Position numbers and translations under genes: made by a program | Shown here: positions 29,810 to 38,695 of the stretch, piece by piece | Numbering within the stretch: position 1 is the first letter of the stretch | How the letters are laid out: each line of letters starts with the position of its first letter | Notes under the pieces: generated by a model | Databases searched by the model: none | What the model was told of the DNA's origin: nothing | The model's input: the letters and a program-made list of their open reading frames with translations, nothing else | Assembly (NCBI RefSeq): GCF_030696885.1 | Contig: NZ_JAUYRI010000009.1 | Location: 1-64,000 of the forward strand | Length of the DNA stretch: 64,000 bases | DNA from: Thiobacillus sp. | GTDB taxonomy: Bacteria > Pseudomonadota > Gammaproteobacteria > Burkholderiales > Thiobacillaceae | Direction of reading: 5' to 3'

Positions 29810-30760
29810 ATGATGCCTGCAACCTACCCCGCTGATCTGAAAAGCCGCCTGGCGAGCACCGACCCCGAGGTCCGACGCATTGCAGTCATGGATCTTCTGG
29901 ACAGCGATGAGGACTCCATCGACCAGTACCTGCTCGATGCGCTGAAGGATACCGACGCCCAGGTGCGCGCCGAGGCGGCGCGCCTGCTCGAAGGCTACGA
30001 GACGCCCAAGGTGGTCGAGGGGCTGATCGGCGTGCTGGGTGACGACAGCGCCGAGGTGCGCGAAGCCGCTGCGATTTCGCTTTCCGAGCTGAAGGACGCC
30101 GCGATGGGGGACGAACTGTTGTCCGCGCTGCCCGCGTCATCGTCGCCCTACATGCTTGCGTCCCTGTTTCGTGCCCTGCGTGAACTGCGCCGACCGGAAG
30201 CCTTCGCGCCGGCACTGGCTGCGCTGGCCTCGGACGCGGCCGATGTCCGCTGTGCCGCGCTCGGCGTGCTGGGCTATCTGAAAAATCCGGCTGCGTTGCC
30301 GGAGATCGCGCGCATTGCCGGCAGCGATCCGGACGTGGAAGCCCGCCGCATCGCGGTTGGGGCGCTCGGCTTTGCCACTGAATCCGCTGCGGTGGTTCCG
30401 GCGATGACGCAGGCACTGGTGGATACCTCGTGGCAGGTGCGCGAGGAGGCGGCCGCCACGCTTGGCAAATTGCTCGCCGCCGAGGCCATCGACGATCTGA
30501 TTGCCGCGATGGCCGATCCCTACTGGCAGGTGCGGATCAAGGCCGCGCGCAGCCTGGGGCGCCTGAAGGCGAAGCCGGCCCTGCCGGTGCTGATCGACGC
30601 GCTCGGCCACGAGATCAGCAACCTGCGCAAGGAAGCGGCCGTCGCCCTCGGCGAAGTCGGCGACAAGGCCGCCATTCCCGCGCTGGAAAAGGCGCTCGAC
30701 GACAGCGATCCGGACGTGCGCAAGCTCGCGCGCCTGGCCCTGGCCCAACTCACGAAATGA
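29810..30760 (+). CDS. HEAT-repeat (PBS-lyase-like) protein
   Basis: About nine helical repeats such as DPEVRRIAVMDLL, DAQVRAEAARLL, SAEVREAAAISL, SWQVREEAAATLGKL, YWQVRIKAARSLGRL, DPDVRKLARLAL. Confidence 0.88.
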   Translation: MMPATYPADLKSRLASTDPEVRRIAVMDLLDSDEDSIDQYLLDALKDTDAQVRAEAARLLEGYETPKVVEGLIGVLGDDSAEVREAAAISLSELKDAAMGDELLSALPASSSPYMLASLFRALRELRRPEAFAPALAALASDAADVRCAALGVLGYLKNPAALPEIARIAGSDPDVEARRIAVGALGFATESAAVVPAMTQALVDTSWQVREEAAATLGKLLAAEAIDDLIAAMADPYWQVRIKAARSLGRLKAKPALPVLIDALGHEISNLRKEAAVALGEVGDKAAIPALEKALDDSDPDVRKLARLALAQLTK

Positions 30761-30770
30761 GGAGCACGAC

Positions 30771-31106
30771 ATGACCTACGTTGTTGCGGAACCCTGCATC
30801 AAGTGCAAATACGGCGACTGTGTCCCGGTGTGCCCGGTGGATGCATTCCACGAGGGTCCGAATTTCATGGTGATCGACCCGGAGGAGTGTATCGACTGTT
30901 CGCTGTGCGTCGACGAGTGTCCGGCCGGTGCGATTTTTGACGAGGCCAAGTTGCCGGAGGCGTACGCGCGCTACGTCGCGCTGAACGCCGAACTGACGCA
31001 GGTGTGGCCGCTGATCAAGGACAAACCGGAGCCGCTTCCCGATGCGGATGCGTGGGTCGATACGCAGGACAAGTTTCAGTATCTGGAGAAGATGCAAGCC
31101 GCCTGA
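30771..31106 (+). CDS. FdxA-like ferredoxin
   Basis: TYVVAEPCIKCKYGDCVPVCPVDAFHEGPNFMVIDPEECIDCSLCVDECPAGAIFDE. Confidence 0.92.
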   Translation: MTYVVAEPCIKCKYGDCVPVCPVDAFHEGPNFMVIDPEECIDCSLCVDECPAGAIFDEAKLPEAYARYVALNAELTQVWPLIKDKPEPLPDADAWVDTQDKFQYLEKMQAA

Positions 31107-31203
31107 CGCACGCGTCTGGTGCGCACGACGGCTGGCATGCACTGCCGTGGCCGGGGTTCGGCAGGCAGACCGATGCAAGAGTTTAAATAACGTGGTTTTC
31201 GGA

Positions 31204-31219
31204 TGGCATAGAGATTGCT
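31204..31219 (+). promoter_or_regulatory. sigma-54 (-24/-12) promoter upstream of ABC transporter genes
   Basis: TGGCATA-GAGA-TTGCT; GG and GC separated by exactly 10 nt. Confidence 0.7.
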
Positions 31220-31283
31220 GAATAGCGTTGGATAACAAGTTGCAGTGAGCTCTCAATCAATTCAACAGGAAGGCAGGCACGAC

Positions 31284-32744
31284 ATGAACAGAACGCGCAG
31301 TTTCCCCACCCGAACGACACCCCCCCGAAAGATAACTGCCGCGCTGGCCTTGGTCGGCGTGCTGCTCGCGCCAGCCGCGTACGCGGACACCGTGACCGTC
31401 GGCATCGGCACGCAGAACACGACGACCAATACCGTGACCGCCGGCATCGTCATCGACAAGCTCGGCCTGCTGGACAAGTACCTGGCCGAACTGAAAAAGA
31501 CGCCGAAGTACAAGGACATCGATTTCAAGCTCGACTGGCAGAACTTCACCTCGGGTCCGCCGGTGACCAACGGCATGGTGGCGAACAAGCTGCAGATCGG
31601 CATGATGGGCGACTACCCGCTGCTGGTGAATGGCGCGACCTTCCAGGCCGGCACCGAAACCAAGAGCGAGCTGATCGCACTGATTGCCTACAACAAGGAT
31701 GGCGCCGGCAACGGCATGGTTGTGCACAAGGACTCGCCGTACTACGAACTGGCTGATCTCAAGGGCAAGAAGGTGTCGGTGCCGTTCGGCTCGGCTGCAC
31801 ACGGCATGCTGCTGAAGGCGATGGAGGACCGCGGCTGGAAGGAGGATTTCTGGGACCTCGCCAGCCAGAGCCCGGAAGTGGGGACCACTAACCTGCAGGA
31901 GCGCAAGCTCGACGGCCATGCCGACTTTGTGCCCTTCGCCGAACTGCTGCCCTACCGCGGTTTTGCGCGCAAGATCTTCGACGGCGTCGAGACCAAGGTG
32001 CCGACCTTCCATGGCATCGTGGTGCGCAAGGACTTCGCCGACAAGTATCCCGAGTTCGTGGTGGCCTACCTGAAGTCGCTGCTCGACGCGAATGACTGGG
32101 TGCGCAAGAACCCGGCCATGGCCGCGACCAAGATCGAGGAGTGGACCAAGATCGAGAAGGAAGTCGCCTACATGTTCCTCGGCCCCAGCGGCGTGCATAC
32201 GCTCGACCCGACCATCAAGCCGAAGTGGATCGAGACCGTCAAGATCGGCCATGGCGTGCTGCAGCGCATGGGCCGGGTGAAGGACTTCAACGCCGGGATC
32301 TGGGGCAACGAGATCTTCATCCGGCAGGCGTTCAAGGAAAAGGGTCTCGACTACGACAAGCAGAAGGCGAGCTTTGCCGGCTATGAGATCAGCGGCACCG
32401 ACCCGCTGTGCAAGAAACCAATCAGGAACCCGCGTGAAGGCGGCGAAGTCTGGGTCGAAGGCGGCGCCATCACGGCCTACAGCTCCACTTCCTGCACGCT
32501 CGCCGGGGTGAAGAAGGCGTTGTCCGAAGGCAAGAAGATCGGCGTGGCCTTCGTGTTCGACAAGACCACGGGGATCAAGCTGTTCGCGGACAAGGCGTTC
32601 TACGCGCTCAACGCCAAGGATCCGAAAAAGATCGAGATCGTGCCCTTCCTGCTGAAGAAAGATGCCGAAGCCTGGGCAGCCAAGGGCGGCGGCCGGCTTG
32701 CCACCTACACGGAAGTGTTGGCTGTCGCGAAAGTCGGGGGGTAA
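31284..32744 (+). CDS. NitT/TauT-type ABC substrate-binding protein with C-terminal NosL-like domain
   Basis: Signal peptide; SBP core; C-terminus VAFVFDKTTGIKLFADKAFYALNAKDPKKIEIVPFLLKKDAEAWAAKGGGRLATYTEVLAVA resembles NosL. AGGAAGG precedes ATG at 31284; the ORF track GTG start is 31245. Confidence 0.8.
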   Translation: MNRTRSFPTRTTPPRKITAALALVGVLLAPAAYADTVTVGIGTQNTTTNTVTAGIVIDKLGLLDKYLAELKKTPKYKDIDFKLDWQNFTSGPPVTNGMVANKLQIGMMGDYPLLVNGATFQAGTETKSELIALIAYNKDGAGNGMVVHKDSPYYELADLKGKKVSVPFGSAAHGMLLKAMEDRGWKEDFWDLASQSPEVGTTNLQERKLDGHADFVPFAELLPYRGFARKIFDGVETKVPTFHGIVVRKDFADKYPEFVVAYLKSLLDANDWVRKNPAMAATKIEEWTKIEKEVAYMFLGPSGVHTLDPTIKPKWIETVKIGHGVLQRMGRVKDFNAGIWGNEIFIRQAFKEKGLDYDKQKASFAGYEISGTDPLCKKPIRNPREGGEVWVEGGAITAYSSTSCTLAGVKKALSEGKKIGVAFVFDKTTGIKLFADKAFYALNAKDPKKIEIVPFLLKKDAEAWAAKGGGRLATYTEVLAVAKVGG

Positions 32745-32747
32745 ATC

Positions 32748-33695
32748 ATGCGACCCGCAACCAGCCTGAACATCGTGACCGATCCAGCCGCTGACGCAGC
32801 GGAAGGGCCGAACCTGGCACTTGCACCCAAGCCCGGCGTCCTGCCGAAGGCCATCCTCGCGCCAGCGCAGGCGGCCGAGGTGCCGGCCCGGCGCGTCGCA
32901 GCCTGGTTGCGGAGCGCACTTCCAAAATTGCTGATGACGACGCTGTCGCTGGGAATGTTCATCGCCTTCTGGTACTTCGCCACCAAGTACAAGCTGGATT
33001 TCTACATCCGCTTCAACAATATCCCGAGCCCTGGCGAGGTATGGGAGAACGCGGCCTATCTGGCGCAAAGCGACAAGTTCTACAACAACATGTACGTCAG
33101 TCTGCGGCGGATTCTGATCGGCTTCGGCATCGCCACCGTGCTGGGCGTGGCGCTGGGGCTGCTGATCGGCCAGTACCGTCTCGCACGCGGCCTGCTGTTC
33201 CCGCTGTTCGAGACCCTGCGGCCGATCCCGGCGATCGCCTGGGTGCCGATGGCCATCATGCTGTGGCCCACCAACGAAACCAGCATCGTGTTCATCACCT
33301 TTCTGGGTTCGTTCTTTCCGATCCTGCTCAACACCATTCACGGCGTGAACAGTGTCGACCCGGTACTGTTGCGTGCGGCGCGCTGCCTGGGCACGTCCGA
33401 ATTCGGCCTGCTGCGCCAGGTCGTCCTGCCGGCTTCCCTGCCGCACATCTTCACCGGACTCGCCATCGGCATGGGCGTGGCCTGGGTGTCGCTGATCGCC
33501 GCCGAGATGATCTCGGGCCAGTTCGGCATCGGCTATTTCACCTGGGAAGCCTATTCGCTGATCGAATACGCCGACATCGCCATTGGCATGATCGTAATCG
33601 GCGTGCTCGGCCTGCTGTGCAGCGGCGCCATCCGCATCCTGGGCAACATGCTGATGCCCTGGATGGCGGGTTCCCAACATGGAGGACAGAAATGA
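32748..33695 (+). CDS. ABC transporter permease (NitT/TauT type)
   Basis: EAA-loop-like AARCLGTSEFGLLRQVVLPASLPHIFTGLAIGMGVAWVSLIAAEM. Confidence 0.92.
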   Translation: MRPATSLNIVTDPAADAAEGPNLALAPKPGVLPKAILAPAQAAEVPARRVAAWLRSALPKLLMTTLSLGMFIAFWYFATKYKLDFYIRFNNIPSPGEVWENAAYLAQSDKFYNNMYVSLRRILIGFGIATVLGVALGLLIGQYRLARGLLFPLFETLRPIPAIAWVPMAIMLWPTNETSIVFITFLGSFFPILLNTIHGVNSVDPVLLRAARCLGTSEFGLLRQVVLPASLPHIFTGLAIGMGVAWVSLIAAEMISGQFGIGYFTWEAYSLIEYADIAIGMIVIGVLGLLCSGAIRILGNMLMPWMAGSQHGGQK

Positions 33696-34570
33696 TGAGC
33701 CCAACCGACGACACCCCCAGTGCCACCGGCCATATCCTGATCGATCATCTGCGTGTCCGCTTCGGCAGCAAGGCGGCCGCGGTGGAGGCGGTGAGCGATG
33801 TCTCGATGGAAGTGAAGCCAGGCGAATTCGTCTCCATCATCGGCCCCTCGGGCTGCGGCAAGTCGACCCTGCTCAACGTGGTGGCCGGCTTCGTCCAGCC
33901 GAGCGAGGGCACGGTGAGCATGGACGGCAAGCCGACCGACAAGCCGAGTGCCGACCGCGGCATGGTGTTCCAGCAGTACTCGCTGTTCCCCTGGCTCACC
34001 GTGCGCAAGAACGTCGAGTTCGGTCTCAAGCAGAAGGGGCTGGACGCCAATCACCGCGAGGAGGCGGCGCGCACGCTGCTCGGCCTGGCCGGCCTGCTCG
34101 CGTTCGAGAACCACTATCCGGACCAGCTCTCCGGTGGCATGAAGCAGCGCGTCGGCATCGTCCGCGCGCTGGCCACCAGTCCGCAGGTGCTGCTGATGGA
34201 CGAGCCCTTCGGCGCGCTCGACGCACAGACCCGGGTGGTGATGCAGCAGATTCTCACCAACATGTGGCAGCGCTTCCGCATCTCGGTGCTGTTCATCACG
34301 CACGACATCGACGAGAGCATTTTCCTGTCGGATCGGGTTTATGTGATGACCGCACGCCCAGGGATGATCAAGGCCGAGATCCCGATTCCGCTGCCGCGGC
34401 CGCGTACGCCTGACATGGCGCTGAGCCCGGAGTATCTGCAGATCAAGCAGCAGTTGCGGGAGCTGATCACCGAGGAAAGTCTCAAGGCGATGGGCGGCGA
34501 GCTGAAGGACAGCGGGCTGGCGGGCTTCGACATCGAGGTCGGACCGAAGGGCGTCGCGGAACTGGTCTGA
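33692..34570 (+). CDS. ABC transporter ATP-binding protein (NitT/TauT type)
   Basis: Walker A GPSGCGKSTL, signature LSGGMKQR, Walker B VLLMDEPFGALD; overlaps permease stop. Confidence 0.95.
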   Translation: MMSPTDDTPSATGHILIDHLRVRFGSKAAAVEAVSDVSMEVKPGEFVSIIGPSGCGKSTLLNVVAGFVQPSEGTVSMDGKPTDKPSADRGMVFQQYSLFPWLTVRKNVEFGLKQKGLDANHREEAARTLLGLAGLLAFENHYPDQLSGGMKQRVGIVRALATSPQVLLMDEPFGALDAQTRVVMQQILTNMWQRFRISVLFITHDIDESIFLSDRVYVMTARPGMIKAEIPIPLPRPRTPDMALSPEYLQIKQQLRELITEESLKAMGGELKDSGLAGFDIEVGPKGVAELV

Positions 34571-34646
34571 ACATCGGGCCGGCATGCCGGCCTGTTGTTC
34601 TCCCCATCTTGTTATGACATGTACTGCAATGTGGAAAGGATGCGCC

Positions 34647-37600
34647 ATGACGTCGACCCTGAAACTGGATCTTGAGGGATTCGATTACGCGGATATCTAC
34701 CAGGCGGCGCAGCTCCCGCTTCTGGATGCACGCTTCGACGCCTGGCTTGCAGGACGCGACGACGCACTCGCAGCGCGCTACCGCGACTACCGCAAGGGCG
34801 GGGCGCTGGCCGGCCCCGAGGAATCGAGCCTGCTGATTGCCGTGGCGCGCGAACTGGAGGATTTCCTGGTGGCGGCGTTCGGTGTCGGCCCTTCGCGTGA
34901 CAGCCTGCGCGCCGAACAGGAACGCGACGCGGTCGTGCATGCCTTCAAGCGCGAATTCGTCAAGCGCCGCATCCGCAAAAAACGCAGCGCGCCGACACGG
35001 GATTTTGCCGAACTCGACGCCCTGATCCCGGCGCAGCCGCAGGCCGACCGCGAGTGGTGCGTCGCCCGCTTCTGGGCCGAGACTTCGCAGGCCGGCAACG
35101 CTGAGCAGCTGGCGCTGCTGGAGGAATGGCTGCATGCCGCCTGCCACAGCGACGCCGGCCGGGCGGCCACGTCAGGCTGGGTCAGCCTCGCCCTGCCGCA
35201 GACCACCGATTACTTCAAGCTGGTGCCGATCGTGGCGGTCCCGGCTGACAATACGGGCCGCGTGCAGGGGGCCGCCGACGCACGCCGACGCGACGGCTTC
35301 GATCTCACCGACACCCGTCCGGGCCTGCGCCACGCGATGGATCAGGTGGATTACTGCGTGTACTGCCATGACCATTCGGGCGACTTTTGTTCGCGTGGAT
35401 TTCCTGCGAAGGAGGGTGAAGGCTTTCGCAGCAATCCGCTGGAGGTTCCACTGACCGGCTGCCCGCTGGAAGAGCGCATTTCGGAAGCCCATGTGCTGAA
35501 GCGCGACGGCTACTCCCTGGGCGCGCTGGCGATGATCATGCTGGACAATCCGCTGCTGCCCGCCACCGGGCACCGCATCTGCAACGACTGCATGAAAAGC
35601 TGCATCTACCAGAAGCAGGATGCGGTGAACATTCCCGAAATCGAGACGCGCATCCTCACCGACGTGCTGGACTGGCGCTGGGGCTTCGAGCTCTATTTCA
35701 CGCTGACGCAATGGAATCCGCTCAACCGCGCGCGGCCGTACCGCCTGCCATACAACGGCCGCAATACGCTGTGCGTCGGTGCCGGGCCGGCCGGCTTCAA
35801 TCTCGCGCACCATCTTTTGCAGGAAGGCTTCGGCGTGGTCATCGTCGACGGCCTCAAGATCGAACCGCTGCCCCCCGAACTGTTTGAAGCCAATGGACGG
35901 CCGACGCGTCCGGTGGAACACGTCACCGACCTGTACCAACCGCTCGACTCGCGCATCAATTCTGGCTTCGGCGGCGTTGCGGAATACGGCATCACGGTGC
36001 GCTGGGACAAGAATTTCCTGACGCTGATCCGGCTGGTGCTCGAGCGCCAGCCCGCCTTCCGCGTCTACGGCGGCATCCGCCTCGGCGGCACGATCATGCT
36101 GGAAGACGTGCCTGCGCTCGGCTTCGATCACGTAACGCTTGCGACCGGCGCCGGTCGCCCCACGGTACTGCCGGTGCGCAACAACATGGCACGCGGCATG
36201 CGCCAGGCGAGCGATTTCCTGATGGCGCTGCAGCTTACCGGCGCGGCCAAGCGCGATAGCCTCGCCAACCTGCAGGTGCGCCTGCCGGCAGTGGTGATCG
36301 GCGGCGGCCTCACCTCGATCGACACCGCTACCGAAGTGCAAGCCTATTACGTCCGCCAGGTGGAGAAGGTGCTGGCGCGCTGGGAAGCAGTCGGCGAAGC
36401 CCGTGCTGGTCTGTTCGACGCCTACGAGCGGGGCGTGCTGGATGAATTCCTGGCGCACGGCCGGGCGGTGCGTGCCGAGCGCGAACGCGCGCTGGCCGTC
36501 GGCGAATTGCCCGATTTCACGCCGCTGATCCGCGCCTGGGGCGGCGTCACCGTCGTCTACCGCCGCTCCATGGCCGACTCTCCGGCCTACCTGCGCAACC
36601 ACGAAGAAATCATCAAGGCACTGGAGGAGGGCATCTTCTACGCTGAACGGCTGGAGCCGAGCGAGGCCGTGCTCGACGAACACGACCACGTGCAGCAGCT
36701 GCGCTGCGTGCACACCGACAGCGGCGAGACGGTCACGCTGCCGGCGCGCGCAGTGCTGGTGGCCGCCGGCAGCATCCCCAACACCGTGTACGAGCGCGAG
36801 CATCCGGGCACCTTCGAAATGGATGGCAAGTATTTCGCCGCCTATCGCATCGACGCCGCCGGGAGCATGGTGCGGGTGCCCACGACGGGGCATTGCAAGG
36901 GGGAGCAGCCGGGCTTCTTTACTTCGTATAGTGCGGGCGAGCTCAAGGTGTCCTTCGTTGGCGACAACCACCCCTGGTACCACGGCAGCGTGGTGAAGGC
37001 GATGGCGTCGAGCAAGCATGCGGCGCGCGATATCACCGCGCTGCTGCTGGGGCGCGATTCGCAAGCGGCGTCCGCAACCGATCAACGCACATTCGATGTC
37101 TTCGCGGCGTCACTCGATGCGGCACTGTGTCCCGAAGTGGTCGCGGTCGAGCGCCTGGCGCCGCATCTCACCAGCCTGACCGTGCGCGCGCCGCAGGCGA
37201 CGAAGCACTGGCTGCCGGGGCAGGTGTACCGGCTGCAGAATTTCGAACAGCACGCGGAACACGTGGCGGGGCAGATGCTGGCAATGGAGGGCATGGCCAT
37301 CGATGGCGTGCATGTGGACAAGGCGCGCGGCGAGGTGCAGCTGCTGATCAACAGCGTCGGTGTGTCGAGCCGGATCGCCGCGTCGCTCAAGCCCGGCACG
37401 CGCGTGATCCTGATGGGTCCGACCGGGACTGGCCTGCCGGTGCCGGAAAACGCGACCGTGACGGTGGCGGGCGGGCACTCCGCCGTGACCAGCACCGTGG
37501 ACGGCGCGGCGGTGTGGCGCGCGGCCGGCAACCGCATCGTGTTCATCGGGCACTTCCGCAACACCGAGCGGGCGCGGGCCGTGCAGCGCGTCATCGAGAT

Positions 37601-38174
37601 CCTCACGGACCAGGCGATCTGGGTGCTGGACGAAGGCCCGGCGCTGACCCTGCGGCGGCAGCAGGACGCCTGCTTCGTGCATGGACTGGACGAGTTTCTG
37701 CAGTCCTGCGCCGAGATGGACGCGCCCTTTACCGACTGGGTGCGTCAGACCGACCAGTTCATTCTGTCGGATCATCCGGAATCGATGGAGACCTTCCGCA
37801 GGCGCCTGCGTGCCGAGCTGAAACCTTCTTTGAAACCCGGCTTCAATGCGATCGCGGCGGTGAACAGTCCGATGCAATGCATGATGAAGGAAGTGTGCGC
37901 GCAGTGCCTGTGCCGGCACGTGGACAGCACGACCGGCGAGCCGTCCAAATTTGTCTTTTCCTGCTTCAACCAGCATCAACCCCTGTTCGAACTCGACTTC
38001 GCGAACCTGCAGGCGCGCCAGGGACAAAACAGCGTTCAGGAGAAAATATCCAATGCCTGGCTGGGGTATCTGATGGATGGAAAGCGGGAGGCCATGGTGT
38101 CGGACACCGATCCGGCGTGCGCGGGATGCTGTGAAGCGGCCGGTGCGCCTGTGGGGGAAGGCGAAGCAACATGA
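34647..38174 (+). CDS. large multidomain Fe-S/flavin pyridine-nucleotide oxidoreductase (GltD-like plus DHODB electron-transfer-like C-terminus)
   Basis: Cys-rich block (CVYCHDHSGDFC...GCPLEERI...CNDCMKSC), two dinucleotide folds (LCVGAGPAGFNLAHHLLQEGFGVVIVDG; VVIGGGLTSIDTATE), FNR/DHODB-like C-terminus and CMMKEVCAQCLC. Confidence 0.85.
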   Translation: MTSTLKLDLEGFDYADIYQAAQLPLLDARFDAWLAGRDDALAARYRDYRKGGALAGPEESSLLIAVARELEDFLVAAFGVGPSRDSLRAEQERDAVVHAFKREFVKRRIRKKRSAPTRDFAELDALIPAQPQADREWCVARFWAETSQAGNAEQLALLEEWLHAACHSDAGRAATSGWVSLALPQTTDYFKLVPIVAVPADNTGRVQGAADARRRDGFDLTDTRPGLRHAMDQVDYCVYCHDHSGDFCSRGFPAKEGEGFRSNPLEVPLTGCPLEERISEAHVLKRDGYSLGALAMIMLDNPLLPATGHRICNDCMKSCIYQKQDAVNIPEIETRILTDVLDWRWGFELYFTLTQWNPLNRARPYRLPYNGRNTLCVGAGPAGFNLAHHLLQEGFGVVIVDGLKIEPLPPELFEANGRPTRPVEHVTDLYQPLDSRINSGFGGVAEYGITVRWDKNFLTLIRLVLERQPAFRVYGGIRLGGTIMLEDVPALGFDHVTLATGAGRPTVLPVRNNMARGMRQASDFLMALQLTGAAKRDSLANLQVRLPAVVIGGGLTSIDTATEVQAYYVRQVEKVLARWEAVGEARAGLFDAYERGVLDEFLAHGRAVRAERERALAVGELPDFTPLIRAWGGVTVVYRRSMADSPAYLRNHEEIIKALEEGIFYAERLEPSEAVLDEHDHVQQLRCVHTDSGETVTLPARAVLVAAGSIPNTVYEREHPGTFEMDGKYFAAYRIDAAGSMVRVPTTGHCKGEQPGFFTSYSAGELKVSFVGDNHPWYHGSVVKAMASSKHAARDITALLLGRDSQAASATDQRTFDVFAASLDAALCPEVVAVERLAPHLTSLTVRAPQATKHWLPGQVYRLQNFEQHAEHVAGQMLAMEGMAIDGVHVDKARGEVQLLINSVGVSSRIAASLKPGTRVILMGPTGTGLPVPENATVTVAGGHSAVTSTVDGAAVWRAAGNRIVFIGHFRNTERARAVQRVIEILTDQAIWVLDEGPALTLRRQQDACFVHGLDEFLQSCAEMDAPFTDWVRQTDQFILSDHPESMETFRRRLRAELKPSLKPGFNAIAAVNSPMQCMMKEVCAQCLCRHVDSTTGEPSKFVFSCFNQHQPLFELDFANLQARQGQNSVQEKISNAWLGYLMDGKREAMVSDTDPACAGCCEAAGAPVGEGEAT

Positions 38175-38215
38175 ATGCTGAAGCCTCCGGGGCCGCCCAT
38201 CCCCGGAGGGCTGCC

Positions 38216-38620
38216 TTATTTGAACCGGGTGTTGTCTGGCAGCGGACAGGCGTCCGCGTTCCGTCGCCATAGACGGCGCACCTTCAGAAACCCGCGGTAG
38301 CCCCCTTCTAGTCCGTGCACGATCCCCGGCAGCGCAGCCACGCGGCCCGCGAGGCGAAACGCCGGAAGCGTCTGCCACAGCGCGGCGAACGCACGCGCCC
38401 CCGACACCAGCAGGCCATCCGACCTGCGTGCGTGCAGGCGGGCCGTGGCTGCCGCGCGGCTCAAATCCGTTCCCAGATCCTCATCAGTGCAGTGCGCCAG
38501 ATTGACCCAGCGGATGCGCCCGGCGCCGCGCCGGCGCTGGTAGAAGCCGATCTCGCGCGTGCATACCGGGCAGCCGCCGTCGTAATACACGGTGAGCAGG
38601 GATGGGGTCTCTGAATTCAT
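38216..38620 (-). CDS. DCC/DUF393 family thiol-disulfide oxidoreductase-like protein
   Basis: LLTVYYDGGCPVCTREIGFYQRR. Confidence 0.9.
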   Translation of the reverse strand: MNSETPSLLTVYYDGGCPVCTREIGFYQRRRGAGRIRWVNLAHCTDEDLGTDLSRAAATARLHARRSDGLLVSGARAFAALWQTLPAFRLAGRVAALPGIVHGLEGGYRGFLKVRRLWRRNADACPLPDNTRFK

Positions 38621-38695
38621 GAGGGGAGGGGCGCCTGACTGTCGAGGATGTCTGTTCGAGTCGGCAGGTTGGGATTGGGTTCATTCGCAACGCGC

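Noticed and set aside
31257-33704. 815-aa minus-strand ORF opposite the ABC transporter genes
   Set aside because: Shadow of the SBP and permease genes; no recognisable domain, composition typical of antisense frames
34571-34646. Third sigma-54 promoter before the giant oxidoreductase
   Set aside because: No GG-N10-GC -24/-12 pair with acceptable flanks; only the reversed ATAACAAG motif is present
35172-37085. 637-aa minus-strand ORF inside the giant oxidoreductase
   Set aside because: Antisense shadow without motifs
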